64,000 bases of DNA from Salidesulfovibrio onnuriiensis (GCF_008001235.1 NZ_CP040751.1:789001-853000); one strand, 5' to 3'. Positions 51,607-60,747 are shown, numbered from the stretch's first letter. Program-made: numbers and translations. The notes: a model not told the origin generated them from the letters alone.

Positions 51607-51723
51607 GTGCAGCTCCTTTGTTTGAAGAGTCGATCCTAATAATTCTGGGGCGAATTGCAAGTGTTTGCACATGGATTGTCTCAATTCTGCGGCTGTGCTA
51701 GTGACGGGCGAAAAGGAGGTTCC

Positions 51724-52152
51724 ATGTTCAGACTGCTGATGCCTGCGTTGGCCCTTTGCGTGCTCCTCGCCGGGTGCGGCGAGTCTCCTTCCCAGGAGTT
51801 GTCCGTGCCGGGCAAGGTGGCGGTTTCCGGTGAAATGGAAGCTCGTCTTTCCCGGATAGAGCAGGATCTCCTTTCCCTGCGGATCGAGAACGACCGCCGG
51901 CTGGAGGCCCTGAAGGGTGATATCGAGTCCCTGCGCGGACAGATGGAGCAGCTTGCCGAGGCCCTGGCCGGGCGCGCGCAGAAGGATGAACTGGATGAGT
52001 CCGCCCGGGAGTTTGCCCGGGAAAGCATGCAGCGTATGCTCGATCTTTCCAAGAAGATCATGGACAAGCTGGAAAAGGAACTGGAATCGACGCCGGAAGG
52101 CGACCCCGGGGAGCCCGAAGGGCAGACCCCGGAAAACGACAAGACCATTTAG
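51724..52152 (+). CDS. Coiled-coil lipoprotein
   Basis: The product is about 142 residues. It has a lipobox (ALCVLLAGCGE) and a long helical region from about residue 38 to 120 (EARLSRIEQDLLSLRIEN and LEALKGDIESLRGQMEQL with heptad spacing). The tail is acidic. It may be a structural envelope protein of the Lpp type, but no named family is recognised. GGAGG precedes ATG 51724, and the next lipoprotein gene follows by 14 bp. Confidence 0.7.
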   Translation: MFRLLMPALALCVLLAGCGESPSQELSVPGKVAVSGEMEARLSRIEQDLLSLRIENDRRLEALKGDIESLRGQMEQLAEALAGRAQKDELDESAREFARESMQRMLDLSKKIMDKLEKELESTPEGDPGEPEGQTPENDKTI

Positions 52153-52166
52153 CAACGAGAAAATGG

Positions 52167-52730
52167 ATGAACACGATGATCAGGAAGATATGCTTTTGTC
52201 TGGTGGCATTTCTGGGCGCGGCCGTCCTGGCCGGATGCGCCGCGAATACGGTGGTGCCTTTGAATTATTCCCTGGTGGCCTCCCCCGGGCAGGCCTGCCG
52301 TGGGCCCATGACCGTGCTCAAGTTCAAGGACGCGCGCGAACAGCGAAGCCTGGGGCGTGATGCGGACGGCAACCTGCTTCGTCCGGCAACGGATGTGGCC
52401 GACTGGGTGGGCTGGTCCCTGTACGAGGAGTTGAGCGCCCTGAGCTGCCCGGTGGAATACCACGGTATCCGCAAGGACGAGGGTGCCCGCACGATCCTGA
52501 GTGGCGAAGTCGTGGACGTGCGGCTCATGCCCATGGGCAAGACCGTGTGGAAGGCAAAGGTTTCCGTGCTCCTGAATGTGGAGCGGGAGGGAAAGGTTAT
52601 TGTGGCCCGGACCTTTTCCGCCGAGCGGGAAAAACCGATCATATTCGGGGTGAGCAGCCGGGAAGAGGTGCTCACCGAGGCTCTGCAGGGGGTCATGGAG
52701 CAGATGGTGTCCATGGCCCTGACTTCATAA
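52167..52730 (+). CDS. YajG-like lipoprotein
   Basis: The product is 187 residues. It has a lipobox (VAFLGAAVLAGCAAN) and the pattern TVLKFKDAREQRSLGRD, ATDVADWVGWSLYEELSAL, EVVDVRLMPMGKTVWKAKVSVLLNVER, as in YajG-type outer-membrane lipoproteins of unknown role. It lies in tandem with the coiled-coil lipoprotein and ends at a strong terminator, so the two form one operon. Confidence 0.68.
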   Translation: MNTMIRKICFCLVAFLGAAVLAGCAANTVVPLNYSLVASPGQACRGPMTVLKFKDAREQRSLGRDADGNLLRPATDVADWVGWSLYEELSALSCPVEYHGIRKDEGARTILSGEVVDVRLMPMGKTVWKAKVSVLLNVEREGKVIVARTFSAEREKPIIFGVSSREEVLTEALQGVMEQMVSMALTS

Positions 52731-52741
52731 GGCGCAAAAAA

Positions 52742-52771
52742 GGGGCGCTCCCGAACGGGAGCGCCCCTTTT
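52742..52771. terminator. Bidirectional intrinsic terminator
   Basis: GGGGCGCTCCC-GAAC-GGGAGCGCCCC is a perfect 11-bp stem, preceded by six A and followed by four T. It lies between convergent genes and can serve both. Confidence 0.9.
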
Positions 52772-52794
52772 CATTTCAAATGCAAAGCCGGTCA

Positions 52795-53292
52795 TCAGAG
52801 GTCGAGCAGGGCAGCCTTGATGGTCCGCTTGCCGAACCTTCTGGCCCGGCCTTCGTCCCACATGAATACGTCCACCCGCTTGGTGAAGCGCTTGTTCATG
52901 AGGTCGTTGATTTCGAAGATGCCCAATCCTTCGATCCTGACCTTCTTGCCGAAGACCCATCCCTGGTCGAACAGGTCGCGGGAGACGGCCACGGTCCCTT
53001 CCCGGACCTTGCGCATGCTGGCCGCGATGAGCGGGTCCGAATCGCATTGCTCGGCCACGGGATTGTAGGCCGTGACGGTTACCTTCAGAACCTGGCTGTT
53101 GGCGTTGACCGCCTTTTGCAGCAACCGGGCTTCCTCCACCATCACCTTGCGCGCCTCGGCCGTATGATTGGCCAACGCCAGCTCGTGGCGCAGGGTGTCG
53201 ATGGCCCGGTCCTTGTAACCGATAATGACGCCCAAAGCTGCGACGAGAACGCAAAGTGTTGTGATAATTACGTAATTGATTTTATGCTTCAT
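52795..53292 (-). CDS. 3D-domain (double-psi beta-barrel) protein, membrane-anchored
   Basis: The product is 165 residues. An N-terminal anchor (YVIITTLCVLVAALGVIIGY) precedes a helical linker and a 3D domain: VTVTAYNPVAEQCDSDPLIAASM, GTVAVSRDLFDQGWVFGKKVRIEGLG and IFEINDLMNKRFTKRVDVFM. The three conserved Asp of the family are recognisable. Such domains occur in lytic transglycosylase-like or cell-wall proteins. The substrate and activity are not shown here. Confidence 0.82.
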   Translation of the reverse strand: MKHKINYVIITTLCVLVAALGVIIGYKDRAIDTLRHELALANHTAEARKVMVEEARLLQKAVNANSQVLKVTVTAYNPVAEQCDSDPLIAASMRKVREGTVAVSRDLFDQGWVFGKKVRIEGLGIFEINDLMNKRFTKRVDVFMWDEGRARRFGKRTIKAALLDL

Positions 53293-53581
53293 ATTTGTGA
53301 TAGCTCCTGATCTGTCTGGAGGATTCGCATATAATGAGCGAGGACGATTGTGTCAAATCCGGGCGGGAACCATGGGTTATGCGCATTGCCGGTCGGCTAA
53401 CGACCCGGAATACAAGCTGATGCGGAAGACTTGCTTGGAGGAAAATGCAATTCCGCCTTTTTGTAGTCGCTTGATTTGTCATGCTTTTATTTTTTTGTCC
53501 GGCCCTGGTCTTTGGAGGAGCGCGACGTTGGACGCCCAACGCGTTTCGGGGTAGTCTCCCGGCCATATTGCGAGGAAAATC

Positions 53582-54715
53582 ATGAAGGTATTGCACTGCA
53601 TCACGGGGTTGAACACCGGAGGCGCAGAAACCATGCTCTGCAAGCTGGTTTCCCGGCTGCCCGAACGCGGCGTGGAATGCCGCGTTGTCAGTCTGCTGCC
53701 GCCGGGTCCCCTGGCTGGGGAGCTGGCCGCCATGGGTGTGCGGGTGGATTCCCTGGGCATGAGCCGGGGCGTGCCTTCCCTGGGCGCGCTGTGGAAGCTT
53801 TCCGGCATCATCCGCAGTTGGCGGCCGGATGTTGTCCAGACATGGCTGTACCATGCGGACCTGCTGGGGCTGCTGGCCGCCCGGCTGGCCGGACATTCGG
53901 CGGTGGCCTGGAATATCCGATGCTCCTACATGGATCTTTCCCGCTACGGGTGGACCACCTCCCTGGTGCTCAAACTCTGTTCCTGGCTCTCCCCCCTGCC
54001 AACCGTGGTGCTGGCCAATTCCGATGAAGCGCGGCGTTTTCATGAACGGTTGGGCTACCGGGCCAGGCGATTCGAGGTCATTCCCAACGGGTTCGACACG
54101 GACCGGTTTTCCCCGGACGCGGAGGCCCGCGAGCGCCTGCGGCGGGAATTGGGTCTTGCGCCCGATGCCCTGCTGGTGGGCCTGGTGGCCCGGTTCGATC
54201 CCATGAAGGACCATGCCGGATTCCTGCGGGCGGCCGCGGAGCTCCGGAGTTTGCATCCCGGAGTCCGTTTCGTGCTCTGCGGTGACGGCATTTCCTGGGA
54301 GAACCGAGAGCTGGCGGAATTCGTCCGGAAAGAGGCCCTGGAGGACTCCGTGTTCCTGCTCGGCAGGCGGAGCGACATTCCCTCCCTGACCGCCGCCCTG
54401 GACGTGGCCGTGTGCTGTTCCATCGGGGAGAGCTTCCCCAATGTGGTGGGCGAGGCCCTGGCCTGCGGCGTACCCTGCGTGGTCACGGATGTGGGCGATT
54501 CCGCCCGGATCGTGGGCCCTGCTGGCGTGGTGGTCGAGCCGGGGAATCCGTCCGGGTTGTGCCGCGGGATATTCCGGCTGCTGGAGCTCGGGAATGATGA
54601 ACGGCAGGCCATGGGGGCCTTGGGCCGGGAACGGGTTGTTTCCCTGTTTTCGCTGGAGAAGGTTGCCGGGCTGTACTATGATCTGTATAAAGATATGGTG
54701 GGGAAGGCCGGGTAG
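53582..54715 (+). CDS. GT4-family glycosyltransferase
   Basis: The product is 377 residues with a two-domain GT-B fold. Motifs are HCITGLNTGGAETMLCKLV at the N-terminus and, in the C-terminal domain, RRFEVIPNGFDTDRFSP, GLVARFDPMKDHAGFL and SIGESFPNVVGEALACGVPCVVTDVG. The last contains the E-x7-E-type nucleotide-sugar site. It transfers a sugar from a nucleotide donor, perhaps to a surface glycan. GCGAGGA precedes ATG 53582. The 289-bp spacer upstream contains a sequence weakly similar to the shared tail element near 53485-53510. No other surface-glycan genes are adjacent. Confidence 0.9.
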   Translation: MKVLHCITGLNTGGAETMLCKLVSRLPERGVECRVVSLLPPGPLAGELAAMGVRVDSLGMSRGVPSLGALWKLSGIIRSWRPDVVQTWLYHADLLGLLAARLAGHSAVAWNIRCSYMDLSRYGWTTSLVLKLCSWLSPLPTVVLANSDEARRFHERLGYRARRFEVIPNGFDTDRFSPDAEARERLRRELGLAPDALLVGLVARFDPMKDHAGFLRAAAELRSLHPGVRFVLCGDGISWENRELAEFVRKEALEDSVFLLGRRSDIPSLTAALDVAVCCSIGESFPNVVGEALACGVPCVVTDVGDSARIVGPAGVVVEPGNPSGLCRGIFRLLELGNDERQAMGALGRERVVSLFSLEKVAGLYYDLYKDMVGKAG

Positions 54716-54765
54716 CCGTCGTGGCGCGGAGGGAATAACCACATGCCGGTTCGGGGGCATTCTGT

Positions 54766-55110
54766 ATGGGAGTGATTTTCAATTCAAGCGCGTTCATGGA
54801 CAGCCTTGGCGGTGACGCCGAATTGGCTGCGGAACTGCTGGTGGCGTATATCGAGGACAGCCTCCTGCGTTCGGAAAAGCTGGGCGAGGCCTTGCAGACC
54901 AATGACAGCGGCGTTGCGGCCAAGGCGGCCCACTCCCTCAAGGGAATGTCCGGGGTGGTCCGGGCGCAGGCCCTGGTGGAGATGGCCCTGGACATGGAGG
55001 CCACCGCCAAGGACGGCGATCTGGTGCGGGTGCGGGCCGTATATGAGAAATTTACCGGGACCCTGGATGCCGCCCTCGAGGAAATGCGATTGTTTTTGAA
55101 CGAACTGTAG
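54766..55110 (+). CDS. Free-standing Hpt (histidine phosphotransfer) protein
   Basis: The product is 114 residues, a four-helix-bundle Hpt domain with KAAHSLKGMSGVV carrying the phospho-acceptor His and the conserved Lys-Gly. Such proteins shuttle phosphate between hybrid kinases and response regulators. Several hybrid kinases lie in the window. GGGGGC lies eight bases before ATG 54766. The terminator directly after makes it monocistronic or the last gene of the GT4 unit. Confidence 0.88.
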   Translation: MGVIFNSSAFMDSLGGDAELAAELLVAYIEDSLLRSEKLGEALQTNDSGVAAKAAHSLKGMSGVVRAQALVEMALDMEATAKDGDLVRVRAVYEKFTGTLDAALEEMRLFLNEL

Positions 55111-55118
55111 GAAAGAAG

Positions 55119-55150
55119 AAAGCCCCGCCTCCAAAGGGAAGCGGGGCTTT
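55119..55150. terminator. Bidirectional terminator between hpt and the OmpH-like gene
   Basis: AAAGCCCCGC and GCGGGGCTTT pair over ten bases around a 12-base loop. Further T follow on the right and AAGAA precedes on the left, so it can end transcription from both sides. Confidence 0.85.
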
Positions 55151-55165
55151 TTTGCGTGCTGTGGC

Positions 55166-55750
55166 CTACTGTTTGTCGTCCGCAGGCTTTTCCGCCTCGG
55201 GCTTGGTTTCAGCTGCTTTTTCGGGCTCGGCCTTTTCCGGTGCGGGCGCTGCCGCGGCGGGCTCCGGCGTTTCCGATACTTCCACCGAAACAGCAAAGTC
55301 CAGATTGAGCTTGTTCATGGCTTCAATCACGTCCTTGGTGATGTCCACGGACTCATCCATGGACAGGACGGACTGCTTGTTGACCACCAGGGACAGGCCC
55401 TTGGCGGTGCGGTATTCGTCGATGACCTTGTTGAACTCTTCGCTGAGCATGCTCACCACGCGCTGCTGTTCCGCACCCATGACGGTCTTGAGCTTGGTCA
55501 TGGCTTCGCGGTAGGCGTTGGTGGTGTCCTCGTTTTCCTCGGCCTGCATGGCCTTGTAGGCGGCTTCCGCCTCAGCCTGCAGCGGAGCGCTCCTTTCCTG
55601 GAGGAAGTCCATGGCGGCTTTCGCTGCGTTGTTGTCGCGGAAGGCTGCGGCTTCATCCAGAACGCCGATGGCGGGCCCCTGCGCGTTGCAGGCCGCGAGG
55701 GCGGTCAAACAGCCCAGAATAAGAATAAGAGAGATGGCAATGCGTTTCAT
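55166..55750 (-). CDS. OmpH/Skp-like lipoprotein
   Basis: The product is 194 residues. The signal sequence ends with a lipobox (CLTALAACNAQG). The mature part has the Skp-like order: IGVLDEAAAFRDNNAAKAAMDFLQ, two helices that form the prongs, and a final strand VIDEYRTAKGLSLVVNKQSVLSMDESVDIT. Skp proteins hold outer-membrane proteins in the periplasm. This one would be tethered and has a Pro/Ala/Glu-rich tail of about 45 residues. It is not beside bamA or lpxD, its usual neighbours. Confidence 0.75.
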   Translation of the reverse strand: MKRIAISLILILGCLTALAACNAQGPAIGVLDEAAAFRDNNAAKAAMDFLQERSAPLQAEAEAAYKAMQAEENEDTTNAYREAMTKLKTVMGAEQQRVVSMLSEEFNKVIDEYRTAKGLSLVVNKQSVLSMDESVDITKDVIEAMNKLNLDFAVSVEVSETPEPAAAAPAPEKAEPEKAAETKPEAEKPADDKQ

Positions 55751-55963
55751 CAGGTACTGCTCCGTATAGATTTTGTTTTGTCTGGCGCGGAGACGCGCGC
55801 AGCACAAGTTGTGGCACCATACGTGCCGAGCTTTTCGCTGTCCACCCTTTGAGACGACAGGAAATATCCTTCGGGGAACGCAGAAGGGCGGTTGTTGGCT
55901 TTCCCCGGCAGTTTGTTCCGAGCTGTTTTGTTTATAATACCCTTAAATTTAAGAAAAAACATT

Positions 55964-55979
55964 TGGCACGCCCATTGCT
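55964..55979 (+). promoter_or_regulatory. Sigma54 promoter of flgE
   Basis: TGGCACGCCCATTGCT matches the sigma54 consensus TGGCAC-N5-TTGCT exactly. It lies 98 bp before the flgE ATG, in the 327-bp spacer 55751-56077. AT-rich sequence upstream (CCTTAAATTTAAGAAAAAAC) may bind IHF or an activator. This fits sigma54 control of middle flagellar genes, known in many flagellated bacteria. Confidence 0.85.
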
Positions 55980-56077
55980 TTGGTACCGGTGGAGAAGAAA
56001 CTGGGAACATGTTTCCGGTTAGGGGTAACCGATTGTTCCCGGCTGTACCGGCAGAGCCGGTCAGGAGGATTAGAGTT

Positions 56078-57679
56078 ATGGGTTTCAGTTCCATGTATAC
56101 CGGCGTGACCGGGTTGAAGTCGTATAGTACCGGAATGCAGGTCATCGGCAACAACCTGGCCAACGTCAACACCACCGGGTACAAGCGCAGCGAGATTCGC
56201 TACGCCGACCTCATGAGCGTGCACGCGGGTACGCCCGGCATTAAGGACGATGCAGGGGTGCTTTCGGTTTCCCAGAAGGGCAAGGGCGTCTCGGTTGCCG
56301 CCATCCTGCCCAATTTCGAACAGGCCTCCTTTGAAACCACCACCACGGTGACCGACCTGGCCATCGGGGGCAGGGGCTTTTTCGGCGTGCGCGATTCGGC
56401 AAACAGCGTCATGCGCTACACCCGCAACGGCGTTTTCCGGTTCAATAACGAGGCCTACCTCGTGGATCCGCACGGGCTCCGGCTGCAGGGCTATGCCGTG
56501 GACCGGGATACGGGCTCGGTGGCAGCCTCGGCCACAGATATTTTATTGCCCTACGAGGATGTGACCAATCCGGACGGCAGCGTCTCCCGAGCCGTTGTCT
56601 CTCCTCCTCGGGCCACCACGGCAGTGGACATGGTCGCCAACCTGGACCCCCTGCAGGGGGACCGGTTCACGAATGCGTCGCATCCCTTCTTTGCCATGTT
56701 CGACGCCTGGCAGGGTGGCTCCTCGGGCGCGGGGACGTTTGTCTCGGGCAATTCCTCGTCCCTCGATGTCTTTGATGCGGACGGCACCAAGCATACCGTG
56801 ACCATTCATTACGATCTGGTCACGCCGTCCACCCTGTCCAATGCCAGCGGCGGCGCTTCCTACTGGGAGTATATCGTCACCATAGATCCCGCCGAAGACG
56901 GGCGCTCCGGCTTTGCCGGAACATCCGCTGCCGGGCTTCTGGCGGCGGGAACCATGATGTTCGACACCGTGGGCAGTATTTCCGGACTGTCCATGTACAC
57001 CCTCGGAACGGGCGGCGCCTCCAAGGTGCTGAGCAACTGGTCGCTGACCACCTTCGGTTCGGGCGGCGTGCCACAACTGGATGTGACCTTTGCCGGGTCT
57101 GGGGCTTCTGCCACCGGCCAGACCATTTCCTTTGATTTTGGCATTTCCTCGCCCTCGTCGACCTGGACCGTGACGGGGTCCAACGCCGGTGCCAACGCCA
57201 TCGGTTCCAATGCGGGGGCCGTGCCCAATCTTTCGGGTTGGGAACGGGCGGGCATGCACATGACCAGCTATTCCACCCAGGGCAATGCCACCATTTTCTC
57301 GAGCCAGGACGGCTATGCCGAGGGTTATCTTCAGGCTCTGAGCGTGGATCGGGACGGGTTCCTGACCGGCCGGTTTACCAACGGCGAAGAGGAACGGCTT
57401 TACCAGATCAACCTGTATCTGTTCACCAACGAGTTCGGCCTGCGGCGGGAGGGAAACAACGTGTTCTCCGCCACCAATGATTCCGGGGCGGCCATCATCG
57501 GCACGGCCCGCAGTGAGGGACGCGGGGAGATTTCCCAGAGCAGCCTGGAGATGTCCAATGTGGACATGGCCAAGGAGTTTGCGGACATGATCCTGACCCA
57601 GCGGGCTTTCCAGGCCAACACCAAGGTCATCACCACCTCGGACAGCCTGATGAACACTGCCCTGCAGATCAAGCGCTAG
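56078..57679 (+). CDS. flgE: Flagellar hook protein FlgE
   Basis: The product is about 533 residues. It has the rod-hook-filament N-terminus (MGFSSMYTGVTGLKSYSTGMQVIGNNLANVNTTGYKRSE is represented by SYSTGMQVIGNNLANV and NTTGYKRSE), DLAIGGRGFFGVR and a C-terminal FLTGRFTNGEEERLYQINLY, SQSSLEMSNVDMAKEFADMI and RAFQANTKVITTSDSLM. It is the size of a FlgE hook subunit. AGGAGG lies nine bases before ATG 56078. The gene is isolated from other hook genes and has its own sigma54 promoter and terminator. Confidence 0.93.
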   Translation: MGFSSMYTGVTGLKSYSTGMQVIGNNLANVNTTGYKRSEIRYADLMSVHAGTPGIKDDAGVLSVSQKGKGVSVAAILPNFEQASFETTTTVTDLAIGGRGFFGVRDSANSVMRYTRNGVFRFNNEAYLVDPHGLRLQGYAVDRDTGSVAASATDILLPYEDVTNPDGSVSRAVVSPPRATTAVDMVANLDPLQGDRFTNASHPFFAMFDAWQGGSSGAGTFVSGNSSSLDVFDADGTKHTVTIHYDLVTPSTLSNASGGASYWEYIVTIDPAEDGRSGFAGTSAAGLLAAGTMMFDTVGSISGLSMYTLGTGGASKVLSNWSLTTFGSGGVPQLDVTFAGSGASATGQTISFDFGISSPSSTWTVTGSNAGANAIGSNAGAVPNLSGWERAGMHMTSYSTQGNATIFSSQDGYAEGYLQALSVDRDGFLTGRFTNGEEERLYQINLYLFTNEFGLRREGNNVFSATNDSGAAIIGTARSEGRGEISQSSLEMSNVDMAKEFADMILTQRAFQANTKVITTSDSLMNTALQIKR

Positions 57680-57697
57680 GCAACGTGCAATCGATTG

Positions 57698-57735
57698 TAA
57701 GGCCGTCGATGATAATCGGCGGCCTTATTTTTTTT
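57698..57735 (+). terminator. Intrinsic terminator after flgE
   Basis: TAAGGCCGTCGAT and ATCGGCGGCCTTA pair around GATA with one G-T wobble. Eight T follow. It makes flgE monocistronic. Confidence 0.88.
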
Positions 57736-57866
57736 GAAAATCAATAGATTATTAAAGAATAAATTATCAATAAGCACTCTGTTTTAAGGGCCCATCCCTT
57801 TGGGGTCGCAGTTGTTTTATGGCTGAATTCCGGGTAGGACCGTTGCAAACACGCCAAGGAGTCCAT

Positions 57867-58739
57867 ATGGCCGAAATCGCGGGCATCAGAAAAACGATCC
57901 AGGAATTGCGGGACAAGTCGCCCATGGCCGCCGAGGTCCTGTGCATGGGGGCCTTTCTTGCGGATGCCCCGCTGCCCACGGAGTTCGCGCTTCATATCGA
58001 GGGAGGCATGCACAGTCCGGCCCTGCTCAATCCCGCAGCGGCCGTCTTTGCCATGGCCGCCACCCTTGATCCCCTGTTGTCCGGCGGCCTGGCCCTGAGC
58101 GATGGCGAGTTGCAGACCTTCAGCATCCCCCCCGAGGTGCGGCAGGCGGTTCTGGAACTGCTTTCCGCCGAAGAGCGGCTCGAATGGGCCGCGCGTGCCT
58201 GCTATGTCCTCAACCTGAGCCTGCCCGACGCCGAGCCCGGCAACTGGTATGCGGCCGAACCGCTCATGCCCCATGTGGAGGCCTGTTTCGGTCTGGTGGA
58301 GCAGGGCGTGCGGTCCGTGGCGGCCAACAGGGTGTTGCATCAGGCCGGTTTTTTCCTGTTCCAGCAGGAACGGTTCGACCAGGCCGTGCGTTACCTGGAA
58401 GCCGCGCTTGCAGTGGATGTGGACGTCAAGGGAGAGAAACACCCGGACATCGCCGCCGACCACGAAGGCCTGGGCATGGTCCGGCTGGCCGCCGGCGACC
58501 TGGACGGTGCCGAGCGGGAATACCTGGCCTGCATCAAACTCCGGGAGGAGATCTACACGCAGGACAACCCCATGCTTGCACCGGCCCTGGATGGTTTGGC
58601 CTATACCCTGCTTGCCTCCGGGCGGACGGCCGAGGCCGTGCGGCAGTGGGGACGGGCCGCGTCCATCATGGAACGGGTTTCGGGCGGGGAGCACCCCTTT
58701 GTGGCCGCATGCCGGGAAAACATCCGGCAGTATTCCTAA
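57867..58739 (+). CDS. TPR protein resembling the C-terminal part of STAND/NB-ARC regulators
   Basis: The product is about 290 residues. Residues 1-90 look like the winged-helix part of STAND ATPases (ELRDKSPMAAEVLCMGAFLADAPLPTEF), residues 90-160 include AEPLMPHVEACFGLVEQ, which is typical of the step before TPRs in that family, and residues 165-285 have three to four TPR units (ANRVLHQAGFFLFQQERFDQA, DHEGLGMVRLAAGDLDGAERE). No P-loop or NB-ARC domain precedes it. It may be a stand-alone sensor or scaffold. AAGGAG fixes ATG 57867. It converges with the glycosyltransferase gene. Confidence 0.7.
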   Translation: MAEIAGIRKTIQELRDKSPMAAEVLCMGAFLADAPLPTEFALHIEGGMHSPALLNPAAAVFAMAATLDPLLSGGLALSDGELQTFSIPPEVRQAVLELLSAEERLEWAARACYVLNLSLPDAEPGNWYAAEPLMPHVEACFGLVEQGVRSVAANRVLHQAGFFLFQQERFDQAVRYLEAALAVDVDVKGEKHPDIAADHEGLGMVRLAAGDLDGAEREYLACIKLREEIYTQDNPMLAPALDGLAYTLLASGRTAEAVRQWGRAASIMERVSGGEHPFVAACRENIRQYS

Positions 58740-60406
58740 TCTTCGCCCAGCAGGCGTCGCAGCCTGCCCCAGGGGTCCCTGGCCTTGAGGCTGCGTTCGA
58801 AGTGCGCCTGCTGCCCCTGTTCCCGGGCCAGCGACCGGGCCACGGCCAGCTCCTCCAGCCCCGGCTGAAGCCGGAAGGCCCGCAGGTTGGCCAGGGCCAA
58901 TTCCAGTCCCATTCTCCAGTCGTTTCGCTTGAAGAGCGTCAGGATGGACAAATAGCCCACGCGACTCTGTTCCAGTCCCCGGATATCCCTGGTCATGGCC
59001 TCCAGCAGTTGCAGAGCCTCCAGGTGCTGCGGTTCCTGGTGCAGCACGGCCATGAGGCATTCCACGGCTGTGGAGGGCAGGTGGCGCTTCGGATCAAATG
59101 CGAAGCCCGACTTGAGGATGCGCCCCTGCTTGCGCAACTCCCTGGCCCAGAGCAAATACAGGTGCTGCGCGTCTTGGGGCGGCTGCGGGGCTGTTGTTCC
59201 CGTTGTCTGAAGGTGGCGGTACCAGAAGGTCTTGGCGCAGTCCCAGAAGGCTTGTTCCTGGGCGTTTCTGAGGGCCAGCATGCTTCCGGCCACATTGATA
59301 TCCAGGCTGTGTTCATGAAGCTTTCCGGCCAGGATCACCTGCATGTTGCCGAGGGTTTCCCGGCTGCCGCTTCCGGTCTGGGCCCGCAGCAGGGCCGTGG
59401 TGACGTCCGCGTCCTGTTTCAGCGCTGTTATTTCCCTGAGTACGGTGGTTGCGGGGATGCCGCAGAGGCCCGCTTCCAGGAGCGCGAAGGCTGAAAGCCA
59501 GAACCATTTGTTTTCCTCGTCGCCCGAGGCTGCATGCGACCCCGCGTCCCGAAGATAGTCGTGCATGCGCTTTACCCGGTGCTCCATGCGGTGTTCGGTT
59601 TGGGTCCGTTCAAAGGCGGCGCGGCCCATGGCCTGGGCCCGGCGGGTATCCGCCAGATGCTGTGTCAGCAGTTCCCGAAGGTCGGCGATGGTGTCGAACA
59701 CCTCCACCTCCTTGCCCGGCTCGAACAACCCCTCCATTTCCTCGCCCGTGTCCGGGTTGAATACCAGGCATCCGCAGGCGGCTGCCTCGAAAAGCCGCAG
59801 GTTGGTTTCGTTGAAGATGGTTTCGTTGGGGGCCAGCATGGAGTGGCGGTAGAGGTCGAGCATTTCGTTGAAGGCAAGGCCGTCCCTGATGGCTGGCTGC
59901 GCTTCCTTGAACTGGGTTTTCAGGAGGTCCACCATCCATTCCCGGGCCGGACGCTGGGGGGTGATGCGTCCCACAAAGGCGATCTTGTGCTCCCGTTTGC
60001 TCCAGGGCACCCACTCCCCGCCCGCCGGGGCGAACCAGGGCAGCCAGCGCACGTCGGCCGCTCCCCGGAGCCGGAGATCCGGTATGCTTCTTTTTTGTGT
60101 GGAGCAGGTCAGGTCGAAGAGGCGGGCGTAATAGGCCTGCCAGTGAGCATTGAGATGCGGGTCCAGCCCCCAGAAGAGTTTGGGGCAGTCGTAGTTGCCG
60201 AGCCCCGCGACCAGGACGCGCCGGGTCAGGTTTTCCTGCTGCACGATGGCGTCCGGGGAAATCCCGGACTCCTCCAGTGCGGCGGGCAGGTCGAAGATGT
60301 ATTCCTCCAGGCCCGGCTTGAAGGCCAGTACCCGGGGGACCAGGGCCCGGAAGTGCTCCACGATGTCCGGACGGCAGTCGATGAGGCATATGGAATTGAG
60401 CCGCAT
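58736..60406 (-). CDS. CgeB-like glycosyltransferase with long C-terminal region
   Basis: The product is about 556 residues. The GT-B-like N-terminal part has CPKLFWGLDPHLN, GAADVRWLPWFAP and KIAFVGRIT. The acceptor end has ETIFNETNLRLFEAAACGCLVFN, the glycosyltransferase 1 motif of the CgeB/maturation-type family. Residues 340-556 are a helical repeat-like tail of unknown role. In flagellated relatives such enzymes decorate flagellin or surface proteins; the neighbourhood of flgE and flgM is suggestive only. ATG 60406 follows AAAGGA; an in-frame ATG at 60475 is possible. Confidence 0.78.
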   Translation of the reverse strand: MRLNSICLIDCRPDIVEHFRALVPRVLAFKPGLEEYIFDLPAALEESGISPDAIVQQENLTRRVLVAGLGNYDCPKLFWGLDPHLNAHWQAYYARLFDLTCSTQKRSIPDLRLRGAADVRWLPWFAPAGGEWVPWSKREHKIAFVGRITPQRPAREWMVDLLKTQFKEAQPAIRDGLAFNEMLDLYRHSMLAPNETIFNETNLRLFEAAACGCLVFNPDTGEEMEGLFEPGKEVEVFDTIADLRELLTQHLADTRRAQAMGRAAFERTQTEHRMEHRVKRMHDYLRDAGSHAASGDEENKWFWLSAFALLEAGLCGIPATTVLREITALKQDADVTTALLRAQTGSGSRETLGNMQVILAGKLHEHSLDINVAGSMLALRNAQEQAFWDCAKTFWYRHLQTTGTTAPQPPQDAQHLYLLWARELRKQGRILKSGFAFDPKRHLPSTAVECLMAVLHQEPQHLEALQLLEAMTRDIRGLEQSRVGYLSILTLFKRNDWRMGLELALANLRAFRLQPGLEELAVARSLAREQGQQAHFERSLKARDPWGRLRRLLGED

Positions 60407-60562
60407 GGCGATCCTTTGAAGAATGTCAATGTCTGTCGGGATATACACCTTCCGGTGCGGTTTTGTCATGTTCAATGTCCGCCGCAGCAGGGGGGCGGAA
60501 AAAAGATATCATGGGAAACCCGCAGGTTGGGGGACAGTTCGTGAAATGATGGCTCCGCGCCC

Positions 60563-60589
60563 TAACTTATCCCGGGCGGCTTCCGATAA
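60563..60589 (+). promoter_or_regulatory. Candidate sigma28 (FliA) promoter upstream of flgM
   Basis: TAACTTAT, an 11-bp spacer and TCCGATAA match the sigma28 consensus TAAAGTTT-N11-GCCGATAA at five of eight and seven of eight positions. It lies 159 bp before the flgM start. FlgM control by FliA is known in enterobacteria. Confidence 0.6.
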
Positions 60590-60747
60590 GAACTTCAGGC
60601 GCGGCCGGAATGTTCCGGGGAGAAACCGCGCCGGTCCGGGCAACACCGGACTTCCATGCCTCGGGCATGGAGGCGTCGTTGCGGGGATCAGGGAGACTGG
60701 GGAGGGCCGCGGCCCTTCCCGGGCGAGGCTCAACGGGGAGACAGGAC

